Positions 41,345 through 50,306 of a stretch of 64,000 nucleotides of DNA are shown here, piece after piece. A model generated the notes under the pieces. The model made no database searches. It was not told the origin of the DNA and was given only the letters and a program-made list of their open reading frames with translations. The DNA is from Halocatena salina (lineage in GTDB: Archaea; Halobacteriota; Halobacteria; Halobacteriales; Haloarculaceae). Each line of letters begins with the position of its first letter. Position 1 is the first letter of the stretch. The stretch is taken from contig NZ_CP096019.1 in assembly GCF_023115355.1 (NCBI RefSeq), positions 744,001 to 808,000 of the forward strand. Reading direction: 5' to 3'. The translations under genes were made by a program, and so were the position numbers.

Positions 41345-42360
41345 GGGTTCCCCTCCAGCTTCGTGTTCACTGCGGGAACCGCCGGTTCGTTCGGTCGGCG
41401 TTTGGGTCGTCCATGGTCGGTCAGCTGATCGAACGAAACTCGGTTGTCCTCGATCTCGACGATCGCGCGGCCGCGCTCACCGCGTACGTACACGTCGGCC
41501 GATTCGATGCGAGCAGTCGGAACACGCCCCGGTGTGGCTCTTGCGAGAAATTCGAGGACCGACTGTCGACTGTCGATCTCCGTGCGTTCGAGGTGACCGT
41601 TAGGAACCGTCAGCTCCACGTTGATACCGCGTTCGAACAGAAAACAAACGATGCTCGCGGCCGCACGCGCCATCTCGTCGGCGTTGGTCTCTCCTCCGAT
41701 CGATTCAGCGACGACCGAAACACTGGTCTCACCGCTACGCATGTGCTCTATGACGAAGAGCTGTTGCTGTTTGGCACTCGTCTTCCAATGGACGTTGCGA
41801 AGCGATTCACCCGGCGTGTACTCTCGAAGCCGCTGGAACTCCTGTCGTTCGATCGCTCCGTGTGCCTCTGTGAGTGAAGTGAACATCTCCGTCGCGGTGA
41901 GCCGCCGGATATCCGGATAGACGAGAAGCGGTTCGAAATCGGTGTACTGGTACCGTTCGGTGACCAGCCCGAGCGGATCACACACTGTAACCGAGAGTGG
42001 TCCGACCGAGTGGATGCCTCGCTGAGTGAGTGTCACGTCGTACTCGACCGCCCCGTCGTCGCTGACGTGCTCTTCGATGGTTGCCGGACTGACACCGTCG
42101 ATCCGGTCCGTGATCGTCGCCCGTACGTTCGTCTCGATCCGAAGCCCGATCGTGCGGGTGTCTCCTGCCACTCCCGGCTCGGTGCTCGTCCGGTCGACCG
42201 CCGGTCGATCGGTCAGTGTGACCTGACCGATGGCAAACGCGAGCACGGCAAGCGCCGGGACGACGACGACATCGAGCGAACGGGCACCGAACGATGTCCC
42301 GAGTAGCACCCCGGCGATGGCAGTGGCTACGACCACAACCCCACGACGTGTCAAATTCAT
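41341..42360 (-). CDS. DUF58 domain protein (339 aa)
   Basis: Two N-terminal hydrophobic helices (about 8-45) are followed by a beta-rich region. Then comes the DUF58 core RQEFQRLREYTPGESLRNVHW with KTSAKQQQLFVIEH (about 173-206). This matches the vWA-like domain often found next to MoxR ATPases. It overlaps the MoxR gene and the transglutaminase-like gene by 4 bases each, so the three are translated as one unit. Exact task unknown; it may be assembled or remodelled by MoxR. Confidence 0.85.
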   Translation of the reverse strand: MNLTRRGVVVVATAIAGVLLGTSFGARSLDVVVVPALAVLAFAIGQVTLTDRPAVDRTSTEPGVAGDTRTIGLRIETNVRATITDRIDGVSPATIEEHVSDDGAVEYDVTLTQRGIHSVGPLSVTVCDPLGLVTERYQYTDFEPLLVYPDIRRLTATEMFTSLTEAHGAIERQEFQRLREYTPGESLRNVHWKTSAKQQQLFVIEHMRSGETSVSVVAESIGGETNADEMARAAASIVCFLFERGINVELTVPNGHLERTEIDSRQSVLEFLARATPGRVPTARIESADVYVRGERGRAIVEIEDNRVSFDQLTDHGRPKRRPNEPAVPAVNTKLEGNP

Positions 42361-43301
42361 ATATCGACAGATTCGAGCGCACCCATGACGATAGATGCAG
42401 ATGTATCATCACCCGGTGTAGTTCTAATCCGGTGGGTGAACGTTGTCCGTGTTTCCTGTTGGACGTCTTCGGGTGTCACGTACTCCCGTTGATCGAGCAC
42501 CGCTCGGGCTTGGGCCGCATGGAGGAGTGCGACCGCGCCCCGTGGACTCACCCCCAACTGTGCATGCTCTCGCGTGTATCGTGCGAGACGGGTGACGTAC
42601 TGCCGGATGGCGTCCTCGACTCGGACGTTCGAGACAGCGAGTTGGGCCGTGTGTATGTCCTCAATGGAGACGACTGCAGACAACGATTCGATCGGATGCT
42701 CGCCAGTGACCCGTCCCAACAGCTCGGTCTCATCCTGTTCGTCGGGATACCCCAGATGGAGACGTTTCATGAAGCGATCGATCTCGGCTAACGGAAGCGA
42801 GTACGTCCGGTCTTCCTCGACGGAGTTCTGGGTTGCGATGACGGTAAAGGGCGACGGAACCGGATGCGTTTCGCCGTCAACAGTGACTTGCCCTTCATCC
42901 ATCGCCTCCAACAGCGCCGTCTGTGTTTTGGGGGGTGCGCGATTGATCTCGTCGCCAAGAATCACGTTCGCAAAGATCGGTCCATCGCGGAACTCGAACT
43001 CCTGTGTTTTCTGATTGAACACGTTCGCACCTGTGATGTCGCTCGGGAGGAGATCCGGCGTGAACTGGATCCGTTTGAACCGGCCATCGATCGACCGGGC
43101 GAGCGAGCGGGCGAGCATCGTCTTTCCCACACCCGGGATATCTTCGAGTAGAACGTTTCCCCCCGCCAACACCGATGTGACGAGATGCTCTACCGCTTCG
43201 TGTTGCCCGACGATCACCTGCTCTATGTTTTCGATCACGCGCCGCGCCACCGCTTGGGCGCGCTCGATATCCATCGTTTCAGCAGTGATGTTGTCCGTCA
43301 T
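42357..43301 (-). CDS. MoxR-family AAA+ ATPase (314 aa)
   Basis: AAA+ chaperone: Walker A EDIPGVGKTMLARSLAR (about 58-74), sensor stretch LGDEINRAPPKTQTALLEAMDEGQVT with the Walker B Glu, and FTVIATQNSVEEDRTYSLPLAEIDRFM (sensor and MoxR-type). Typical length. It is first in the transcript MoxR-DUF58-transglutaminase, so it likely unfolds or activates its neighbours. Confidence 0.92.
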   Translation of the reverse strand: MTDNITAETMDIERAQAVARRVIENIEQVIVGQHEAVEHLVTSVLAGGNVLLEDIPGVGKTMLARSLARSIDGRFKRIQFTPDLLPSDITGANVFNQKTQEFEFRDGPIFANVILGDEINRAPPKTQTALLEAMDEGQVTVDGETHPVPSPFTVIATQNSVEEDRTYSLPLAEIDRFMKRLHLGYPDEQDETELLGRVTGEHPIESLSAVVSIEDIHTAQLAVSNVRVEDAIRQYVTRLARYTREHAQLGVSPRGAVALLHAAQARAVLDQREYVTPEDVQQETRTTFTHRIRTTPGDDTSASIVMGALESVDI

Positions 43302-43385
43302 TGATCCTATGTACGTCTAGGGATTCTCACGAACACACATACGCTTTCTCAGGAGCCCGTGAACGGAGTAGAATACAGTTGCCGG

Positions 43386-44519
43386 TTAGCCGAACAACGG
43401 TCCCAGAATTCCAGACAGTATTCCGTCTTCCTCGTCATCGGTCGGCGTCGGCAGGGGAGTTCCGTTCGGAACGGAAGGTGATTCTGTCACAGCTTCCGGC
43501 TCATCCGACGCAGTAACGTTCCGGTCGGTCCGGTCGTGCTTGGTGGTTCGAGCCACGCTTGATGTCGACTCAGTCCGAGCCTCGTTTCCCTGACTGAAAA
43601 TCCACGAGTCCGATTCCGTTGTGGTCGGCGCCGTCGTGTCGCTGGTCTCTGATTCTACCGGCGTGGTCTCGTCAGTGGTGTTGGTCAGCGTCTCATTGGT
43701 GGTGTTCGTGGTGTTGGTCAGTGTCTCATTGGTGGTGTTCGTGGTGTTGGTCAGTGTCTCATTAGTCGTGTTCGTGGCGTTGGTCAGCGTCTCATTGGTG
43801 GTGTTCGTGGTGTTGGTCAGCGTCTCATTAGTCGTGTTCGTGGCGTTGGTCAGCGTCTCATTAGTCGTGTTCGTGGTGTTGGTCAGCGTCTCGTTGGTGT
43901 CATTCGTTTCAGTAGAGTTGTTGATCCCGAGTTCGGATCGGGAGGTGTTCGTCTCCGAAAGGACCTCCGAGAGTTCCGGACCATTGACGCTCGGTGGCTC
44001 ACCACCGGACGAAATCGAAAGTCCCTCGGTTTCTAAGTTGTCGACGCCAAGCCAGTAGGCTTTGAGCGTCGTCGGCAACGGATTCGGAACCCCAGGCGGT
44101 AGACAAATGCCGAGCGTCGCCAGCGTGTTGACCAGCGGGTTCTCACCGTTCGTGTACAAGACGAGATCCCCGCTCACGTCTCCTGATGGGAAACTGATAT
44201 GTGACTCGACGCTTCCCTCCTTCCCGAGATAAATATCAACATCCTTCAACGTCGAATCAGAGACTGTGACCTTGTTCACGTCGGATTCGATCTTCTCGGC
44301 ACATATCTGTCCTCCATCTGCTATATTCGGATGGATCGCACCCGTTCGAACCGTGAACGTCGCGCGATCATCGACACCATCGGGCGATTCTTGGGCCGAC
44401 GTGACGAACACGAGACTCCCACTCGTGACGAGCAACAGCGAGAACACACACGCGAGCGCAGCACGAAACGTTCCAACCGATCGAACTCGTCGTTTGAGCC
44501 TGTCTATCGACATTTTCAT
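43386..44519 (-). CDS. Secreted sequon-rich repeat protein of the DUF6230/DUF6114 cluster (377 aa)
   Basis: Signal-type helix at about 20-42 (CVFSLLLVTSGSLVFVTSAQ), a folded outer domain to about 175, and then seven 11-residue units of the type NETLTNTTNTT. Each unit offers three N-X-T sequons, so about twenty lie in a row. A polar tail follows, ending GILSGILGPLFG. The ATG at 44519 overlaps the DUF6114 stop in ATGA fashion, so it belongs to that operon. The gene looks like a heavily N-glycosylated stalk or surface component. No family recognised for the head domain. Confidence 0.72.
   Translation of the reverse strand: MKMSIDRLKRRVRSVGTFRAALACVFSLLLVTSGSLVFVTSAQESPDGVDDRATFTVRTGAIHPNIADGGQICAEKIESDVNKVTVSDSTLKDVDIYLGKEGSVESHISFPSGDVSGDLVLYTNGENPLVNTLATLGICLPPGVPNPLPTTLKAYWLGVDNLETEGLSISSGGEPPSVNGPELSEVLSETNTSRSELGINNSTETNDTNETLTNTTNTTNETLTNATNTTNETLTNTTNTTNETLTNATNTTNETLTNTTNTTNETLTNTTNTTNETLTNTTDETTPVESETSDTTAPTTTESDSWIFSQGNEARTESTSSVARTTKHDRTDRNVTASDEPEAVTESPSVPNGTPLPTPTDDEEDGILSGILGPLFG
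43684..43905 (-). repeat. 33-bp in-frame tandem repeats
   Basis: Seven copies start at 43684, 43717, 43750, 43783, 43816, 43849 and 43882, exactly 33 bases apart, with a few T/C and A/G changes. They encode 11-residue sequon-rich units. The spacing and in-frame nature rule out a CRISPR array. Confidence 0.9.
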
Positions 44520-44974
44520 CGCCACTTGTTCACAAGCCCGGAAACACCCATGTCCTCCGAGTCCTCGTCGTTTGAGTCTGCGTCCTCACTGGTGTTCCAG
44601 CTAAACGGACTGTTCTCTTCGACCAGATCCGAATCCCACGCAATACAGAGATTCGATCCGATGAGCGAGAGTATCATTCCAATGAGCAATCCCCCGAGAG
44701 TCCCCAACAAGGAAGTAAACGAAAACACGACACCGGCGTAACCGAGTATCGTCGAGTATTCCGGTCTCGTCAAAGAAAATACCCCGATCAAGAAGATAAA
44801 CGAAGCGTTCACTAGCCCGATGTAGGCGACCGTGTTGCCTCCAATGAAAATCGTGTCCTTTGCGATGAACATCGGCACATAGAACATGAACACGCTCCCC
44901 AGAAGCAGGAACACGCCACCGAGCACCGGACGACGCTGTCGCCACTGTTCGAACTGTTGTCGTCGGTCGCTCAT
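44516..44974 (-). CDS. DUF6114-like membrane protein (152 aa)
   Basis: Four hydrophobic helices after a charged head QQFEQWRQRRPVLGGVFLLLG, a pattern I recall as DUF6114, a family found beside DUF6230 in Actinobacteria and haloarchaea. The C-terminus is acidic, with SNDEDSEDMG. I prefer the ATG at 44974 (MSDRRQQFEQW) over 44998. It lies between the DUF6230-like gene and the sequon-rich gene. It is likely the membrane member of a small surface system of unknown task. Confidence 0.78.
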   Translation of the reverse strand: MSDRRQQFEQWRQRRPVLGGVFLLLGSVFMFYVPMFIAKDTIFIGGNTVAYIGLVNASFIFLIGVFSLTRPEYSTILGYAGVVFSFTSLLGTLGGLLIGMILSLIGSNLCIAWDSDLVEENSPFSWNTSEDADSNDEDSEDMGVSGLVNKWR

Positions 44975-45046
44975 GAATCCATAGTTTGCATTTGTCATGG
45001 TCGCTGGGATACCATCTCTCTAACAGAGGTTGGTAGGCCCTACCAA

Positions 45047-45694
45047 CTACTCGTTGTACTGGCCGTCACCGTCTTCGTCGTACTGGACCTCGAGGCTCAA
45101 CCCAGGAATGCTGATCGAACTGGATGCGAGGTAGTGCGCCTTGATGTTAGCGCCCTCTAGCTTTTGAGCCGGACCGTCGTCGCTGATGTCGACGATCTTC
45201 CCGTTCTGAAGCTTGTCCTGATTCTGCGATGCATCACCCGACCAGATGCCGAACTGGTCCGATGGGTTGTTCGAGTTGGACTCGTCAATGACCTGCTGGT
45301 TGAACTCCGCGGTGTCGGCTTCGATGTTACTCACTTTGACCATCTGCTGATCTGCTGTCACGGTGTCACTCGAGGTCATCACGACCCGAGCGCTACCGCT
45401 GAGACCAGGCACCGCATCCACGTCGAGCGACTTCATGAGCTTCATCCCGTCGATTTTGACGTCTTTCTGTTCGATCACCGCCATCGGATAGGCGTCCTGA
45501 TTACTGGTGTCATCGACTCCAGGGTAGATGTACGCCGACTCAGCGGTGAGCTGGTCTGCCTGAATCGTGAATCCCCCGATACCGGCGAGTGGAACGGCAT
45601 AGGCCGAACCCGTAGAAATGACGAGCACCGCGATCACTGCCAGTACTACGATCGATACACCCATTCCCTTTCCAAACGTGCGCTTGTTGTACAT
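45047..45694 (-). CDS. DUF6230-like exported protein (215 aa)
   Basis: MYNKRTFGKGMGVSIVVLAV starts a single N-terminal membrane helix followed by an outer, beta-rich domain (about 35-215) with repeating short strands (DQLTAESAYIYPGVDD, DVKIDGMKLMKSLDVDAV). I recognise this as DUF6230, found next to DUF6114 in other genomes. The ATG at 45694 is preceded by a TATA-like stretch at 45741-45749 with a short leader. First gene of the three-gene cluster. Function unknown in any organism I know of. Confidence 0.75.
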   Translation of the reverse strand: MYNKRTFGKGMGVSIVVLAVIAVLVISTGSAYAVPLAGIGGFTIQADQLTAESAYIYPGVDDTSNQDAYPMAVIEQKDVKIDGMKLMKSLDVDAVPGLSGSARVVMTSSDTVTADQQMVKVSNIEADTAEFNQQVIDESNSNNPSDQFGIWSGDASQNQDKLQNGKIVDISDDGPAQKLEGANIKAHYLASSSISIPGLSLEVQYDEDGDGQYNE

Positions 45695-46045
45695 GGTTGT
45701 TAATGTCGTGCGTGCAAGGTCGGTCGATGGGGGGAAGCCGTATATAATCACCGAAACTAACACGTCTCGTAGCGGCTACTTCATCTCTCCTGAACACACG
45801 ACAGTTTACAGACGGCTTCCCGAACGATCGAATCCCCGTATGACCCACTGTCTTCCGTATCCATCGACCCGACCGTTGTTTCTATGTCACTCAGTTAGAC
45901 GTTTTACCCGGACATACTGGGCTATTTAATACTATGATCGATCATTGTATTTCGTGATAGATCAGCGTCTTCGCGTAGATCCTCTTGAGGACCCGTTGCT
46001 CGGGGAAGACGGTCGTCGAAACGAATCGTAGTTCAGAACCGATTC
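45695..46045. other. Intergenic region with a 12-bp palindrome
   Basis: 351 bases between two minus-strand genes. It contains a TATA-like TATATAAT for the DUF6230-like gene (45741-45749) and the perfect palindrome ATGATCGATCAT at 45934-45945 in an AT-rich setting with TTTAATA just before it. Long shadow frames exist but no supportable gene. Confidence 0.4.
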
Positions 46046-46609
46046 TCACCGTTCCATGGCGAGACCGTACACGAGACCCATCATTCCGCCGTAGGTCATC
46101 CACGCGAACAGCGAAACGAGTCCCAGCGCTGGTAGCGCGCTCGGTCCGCCGATGAAGACGAGCCACAGTTGGACGAACACACCGAAGAAGACGATGCCGA
46201 CGAGGAGTCCGTAAATCTGTCCGAGCGCGAACAGCGTCACGCCGAGCGCGGACACGTTGAGAAGCGGAACGAGCACTTTCTGTAACAGCGAACTGTTGCG
46301 TGACAGCATGATGATCCGAGTGACGAACGCGTTGATCGATCCCGAAATGAACGCGAGAAACGGAAATGCGAGCAGAACGCTGTAGACGAACAACATCCCT
46401 GCACCGGCCAGTAGCGTCGGTCTTCCGACGGTCGCTCCGAGCAGTTCGAGCGCTTCGAGATCCCCCAAGTGAAGGATGACGTTCGCTTGCAGCGCGCCGA
46501 ACAGGCTCCCCCCAATGATGGCTTCGATATCCCCGATATCGATGTCGGTCTCGATCGCAAACAACGAACGGATGGTACGTTCCATACTCTCGCCCGTTCC
46601 TGCACTCAT
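46046..46609 (-). CDS. Membrane protein of unknown function (187 aa)
   Basis: About five hydrophobic helices, with a soluble, charged head (TIRSLFAIETDIDIGDIEAI) and membrane segments such as LLAGAGMLFVYSVLLAFPFLAF. TATA-like GTTTATTA lies about 30 bases before the ATG. No known motif. Similar in composition to the neighbouring DUF5518-like gene, but transcribed separately with 89 bases between. Confidence 0.65.
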   Translation of the reverse strand: MSAGTGESMERTIRSLFAIETDIDIGDIEAIIGGSLFGALQANVILHLGDLEALELLGATVGRPTLLAGAGMLFVYSVLLAFPFLAFISGSINAFVTRIIMLSRNSSLLQKVLVPLLNVSALGVTLFALGQIYGLLVGIVFFGVFVQLWLVFIGGPSALPALGLVSLFAWMTYGGMMGLVYGLAMER

Positions 46610-46698
46610 AAAAACTTCTTGTGGGAATAAGAGGGTCGTTTATTACGTGCGATGATGAGGGAATAACGACGGTGTGGGATCGATGTTCGAACGAGTGC

Positions 46699-47172
46699 TC
46701 AGCGCCTGAACGCCACGTTGATGAGCGTCCGTAGCAGGCCGCCAACCACGCTGCCGATGATGCTGTCGACAAGGATGAACGCCGCGATACCCAGCCCGAT
46801 GTACAGCGGGGCAAGAGGACCCGCACCGTTGAATACGGGGCTCACAATACCGAACAGTTCCTGAAGCAACGTCGGGGGTTCGGTGTACAGGCCCATCAAC
46901 ACACCGGTGAGCATGACGACCGCTCCACCGGCGATTCCCGCGAAAATGCCCGCGAAAATGCCGTGGAGCCAGCCGCGTGGGCCACCAACCATGTACGCGG
47001 CGACGAAGCCCGCGACGACGCCACCACCCACGTAGTTGAGCACCGGTACCAACATCGCGCTCATGTTGATGAGAATTCCGAGTACAGCGCCCACTACCAC
47101 CGCTTGTTTGTCGATCGAAAGATCGATCGCGGCGAACCGCGTTCCGGATGCCGTCGTGTTATTCCCACTCAT
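46699..47172 (-). CDS. Membrane protein, DUF5518-like (157 aa)
   Basis: Four to five helices, glycine-rich, with NYVGGGVVAGFVAAYMVGGP and HGIFAGIFAGIAGGAVVMLTG. This is the layout of haloarchaeal DUF5518 proteins as I remember them. An AT-rich run, read on the minus strand as GTTTATTATG, lies 27 bases before the ATG, suggesting a leaderless mRNA. Function unknown. Confidence 0.68.
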   Translation of the reverse strand: MSGNNTTASGTRFAAIDLSIDKQAVVVGAVLGILINMSAMLVPVLNYVGGGVVAGFVAAYMVGGPRGWLHGIFAGIFAGIAGGAVVMLTGVLMGLYTEPPTLLQELFGIVSPVFNGAGPLAPLYIGLGIAAFILVDSIIGSVVGGLLRTLINVAFRR

Positions 47173-47235
47173 ACACCATCATATTGTTCAATATCATAAT
47201 AAACCCTCGGGGTCCGAGGCTCATAGACAGGACGA

Positions 47236-49659
47236 TCAGGCGTACTCGCTTCCGACGACCTCTCTGATCCGCTCGGCGGTCACGTCGCCGACGCCCGAGA
47301 CGGAGGTTAGCTCCTCGGCTGACGCGCTCATCACCGCTTCGACGCTCCCGAACTGTTCGAGTAGCGCCGTGGCCGTCACGGGGCCGACTTCTGCGATGGC
47401 GCTGACGACGTACTCCTGTTGTTCGGGAAGTGTTTTCGTGCTTTTCTCGCCGTGTACGCTCACGGTGCGGTCGGTGTCCTCCTGTTCGCGTCGTGCGATG
47501 GTTTCCAACAGATCAGCCGTCCCCGTTTCGTCTCGGGTGTACAACACGCTGATTCCGAAGTCGACGGCGAGCGACGCCAGCGCGCCACGGATCGCGTTCG
47601 GGTGAACGTTACGCCGCTCGAACAGCGCCCCTTGCTCGCCTTCGAGGATCAGGATCGGTCTGGCGTAGCTTCGAGCGGCGTCCCGGATCTGCTCGAACAG
47701 CGACCGGTCGCTTTCGACGATCGTATCGAGGAAATCGTCCACTGACTTGCGCTCGACCACCACGCGGTCGGACAGGACGTAATCACCGACATCGAGCGTT
47801 TCGAGCCGGGTTGTGAGACCTTCGCGGGTCGAAAGGTCCCGAGCGATCGTTGCATCCAGTTCTCGCTGGTCGATCACGATTTCGACGGTGCTCCCGTCGG
47901 TGGGACTGACAATCGATGCAGCATCGTCGTCCGGTGTGGATGTGGTTTTCGATGTGGTGGATTCGGATTCGTCACCTCCATCCATCGTGAACGACTCCAG
48001 GTCGGACTGTCCGGATGTTTCGGTCACTGACTCTTCCGGTTCCGTCGGGGGAGTCCCGAGCTCGTCTCGAAGCTCCCCGACGACGTCTTTGAGCGAGCGA
48101 AGCTCCTCTTCCATCCGCTTTTCCTCGCGTCTCGAGATCCAGAAAAACGCTTCGTCCCGCGTGTCTTCGGCCAACAAAACGACCACGTGCCCTTCCCGCC
48201 CGCGGCCGGTTCGACCCTTACGCTGGATGGACCGGATCCCCTTGGGGACTGGTTCGTAAAACAACACGAGATCGACTTCCGGGACGTCTAACCCCTCCTC
48301 TGCGACGGACGTAGAGACGAGCACCTCGAACGCTCCGTTTCGGAACGCATCCAGCGTTTCCTGCTGTTCGGTTTGTGTCATACCGTCAGAACCATCGGTG
48401 TCGCTTTGGCCGACGAATTTCTGGGTTTCAAAATGTTCAGAAAAGAAGTCGGTCAGCGTTTCGGCGGTGTCGCGTGATTCGGTGAAAACGATCACCCGCT
48501 CGCCGTCGTCGATACCGAGCGTTTGCGCCAGCAGGATGCGCGCCCGTCGAAACTTCGGATGGAGGTCGTCGTAGGATTCGGCGCGTTTCATCGCAGCTTG
48601 CACGTCCGGATCGCTGACGAACCTCTGTGCAGCTTTAGAAGCACCGGACGAACGCGCTCCGTTGCGCTGGCGATCGAAATACCGTCGCAGCGACTCGACA
48701 CTCTGCGTTTCGACCAGCTCGACTGCCCGCCTGAGCCGCATGATCTCGGCGTGAGCGGACATTCCCTCGTAGCCTTCGGATTTGTCGGCATCGATGAGCC
48801 GTTGGAGTTTCGCTCGGATCTCGTTGAGTTCCCGTTGGGCCAGTTCCGGACTGGTCGTTTCGGTCACCCCGAGAGATCGTAGTCGCTGGAGTCGGTCCTC
48901 GATGACGCCGTTCAGCAGATCGCGGATCTCGACGACCTCCTCGGGAAGTTCGATCCGTTCCCACTCGACTTCCGTTTGATAAGTGAACGCGCCCACGTCC
49001 GCGTCGTCTTCAGTCATCACCTCAACCGTCGTGAGACCCAAGTTCGAACAGACAGTGAGGATCTCTTCTTTGTCGCCGCCGGGGGAGGCACTCATCCCCG
49101 TCACGAGCGGATCGGTGGCGTCCGCATGGTATCGCTCGGCGATGTAGTTGTACGCGTAATCGCCGGTTGCGCGATGACACTCATCGAAGGTGAGATGGAC
49201 AACGTCGGAGAGATCGATCCGATCGCCGATCAGATCGTTTTCGATCACTTGCGGCGTCGCAACCACGACACGCGCTCGGTCCCAGAGATCGATCCGATCC
49301 TCTGGCGCGACTGCTCCTGTGAAGACGACGATCTCCTCTTCGGGAATCGAGAGCGCCTCCCGATAAAACGACGCGTGCTGTGAGACCAACGGCTTCGTCG
49401 GTGCGAGCAGCAACGACACGGGTGTCCGATTGGACGTCGCCGAATCGTCATTTCCGGATCGGGCGAACGCAGACAGCCGATACGCGGTCACGAGGAGGCT
49501 CACAGTCGTCTTGCCCAGTCCAGTCGGAAGACAGACGAGCGTGTGCTGGGTGTGGGCCGTGTCGGCCAGTTGCAGTTGGTACTCTCGGCGTTCGAGGAGA
49601 CCCGGCGTCAACAGTGGATGATCGAGATCGAGATCGGATTCCTCATCAACAGCCGCCAT
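47236..49659 (-). CDS. hef: Hef-type helicase/ERCC4 nuclease (807 aa)
   Basis: Processes stalled replication forks. The helicase half has Walker A LVCLPTGLGKTTVSLLVTAYR, DEAH-type FDECHRATGDYAYN, and the conserved LVSTSVAEEGLDVPEVDLVLFYE and RSIQRKGRTGRG. The C-terminal nuclease half has VEIVIDQRELDATIARDLS and VVVERKSVDDFLDTIV (the ERKX3D site). A helix-hairpin-helix tail follows: GPVTATALLEQFGSVEAVMS and VSGVGDVTAERIREVV. A Ser/Thr-rich linker separates the halves. Size and order are typical of euryarchaeal Hef. Expressed alone on the minus strand. Confidence 0.94.
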   Translation of the reverse strand: MAAVDEESDLDLDHPLLTPGLLERREYQLQLADTAHTQHTLVCLPTGLGKTTVSLLVTAYRLSAFARSGNDDSATSNRTPVSLLLAPTKPLVSQHASFYREALSIPEEEIVVFTGAVAPEDRIDLWDRARVVVATPQVIENDLIGDRIDLSDVVHLTFDECHRATGDYAYNYIAERYHADATDPLVTGMSASPGGDKEEILTVCSNLGLTTVEVMTEDDADVGAFTYQTEVEWERIELPEEVVEIRDLLNGVIEDRLQRLRSLGVTETTSPELAQRELNEIRAKLQRLIDADKSEGYEGMSAHAEIMRLRRAVELVETQSVESLRRYFDRQRNGARSSGASKAAQRFVSDPDVQAAMKRAESYDDLHPKFRRARILLAQTLGIDDGERVIVFTESRDTAETLTDFFSEHFETQKFVGQSDTDGSDGMTQTEQQETLDAFRNGAFEVLVSTSVAEEGLDVPEVDLVLFYEPVPKGIRSIQRKGRTGRGREGHVVVLLAEDTRDEAFFWISRREEKRMEEELRSLKDVVGELRDELGTPPTEPEESVTETSGQSDLESFTMDGGDESESTTSKTTSTPDDDAASIVSPTDGSTVEIVIDQRELDATIARDLSTREGLTTRLETLDVGDYVLSDRVVVERKSVDDFLDTIVESDRSLFEQIRDAARSYARPILILEGEQGALFERRNVHPNAIRGALASLAVDFGISVLYTRDETGTADLLETIARREQEDTDRTVSVHGEKSTKTLPEQQEYVVSAIAEVGPVTATALLEQFGSVEAVMSASAEELTSVSGVGDVTAERIREVVGSEYA

Positions 49660-49715
49660 CAGCGTAATGCTGTCGTCTCCGGCGCATAAGCGTTCCCCTG
49701 AGAGGTGAGCGATAT

Positions 49716-50303
49716 TCAGAGACCGACTGATGGCACCGTTTCGAGGAGCTGTTGACCGGCAATGATCGAAACCGCGGCAGCCGGCGGGATGGTGAGGTTG
49801 TCATCGATCACGTAGCCAGCGATGACCGGCTTTGCCCCGTCGGCGACGGTCGCGGCGAACGCCCCACAAATCGCCGGAACTGGATGCACGAACGGGAGTG
49901 CGATGAGCGTACAGATGACGAACATCGTTGCCAACACACGGAATGGTTTCATCGTCAACCCACCTCCGGAGCCGAGCACCCCGATCACGGGATCGGCAAT
50001 CATGAGCAACAGGAGGGCCGGAATGGCCACTTCCGGACGGATGGTCAGCACGACGACGGTGGTGCCGATCATGTACAGCGCGTAGGCTGCGACGTGATCA
50101 CGCTCGTACGCTCGAGTGAGCGTATCGAAGATCTGCCACTGGAGGAGTCCGCTCAGCCGGAGTCCTTCGAGAACGAACGCACACAGCGTACAGAGGACGA
50201 ACAGCACTTGCACGTGCTCCCACGTGATGAGTCCCCCCAGATACGAAAAGGGAATCACGACGCCAGATGCGTGCACGAGCCGTCGTTGGATCTCGGGATG
50301 CAT
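49716..50303 (-). CDS. Dolichol kinase-like membrane protein (195 aa)
   Basis: Six or so helices. MHPEIQRRLVHASGVVIPFS is the typical start of archaeal SEC59/dolichol-kinase-like (and CDP-diglyceride synthetase-like) proteins. ADPVIGVLGSGGGLTMKPFR and ATVADGAKPVIAGYVIDDNL are the conserved loops. These enzymes phosphorylate polyisoprenoids to feed N-glycosylation. The gene is directly followed (3 bases) by glyS on the same strand, upstream in reading order. Activity is inferred from family resemblance. Confidence 0.75.
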   Translation of the reverse strand: MHPEIQRRLVHASGVVIPFSYLGGLITWEHVQVLFVLCTLCAFVLEGLRLSGLLQWQIFDTLTRAYERDHVAAYALYMIGTTVVVLTIRPEVAIPALLLLMIADPVIGVLGSGGGLTMKPFRVLATMFVICTLIALPFVHPVPAICGAFAATVADGAKPVIAGYVIDDNLTIPPAAAVSIIAGQQLLETVPSVGL

Positions 50304-50306
50304 CTA

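Noticed and set aside
43684-43905. Regular 33-bp repeats as a CRISPR array
   Set aside because: Copies are contiguous without spacers, in frame with a coding sequence and code for an 11-residue protein repeat.
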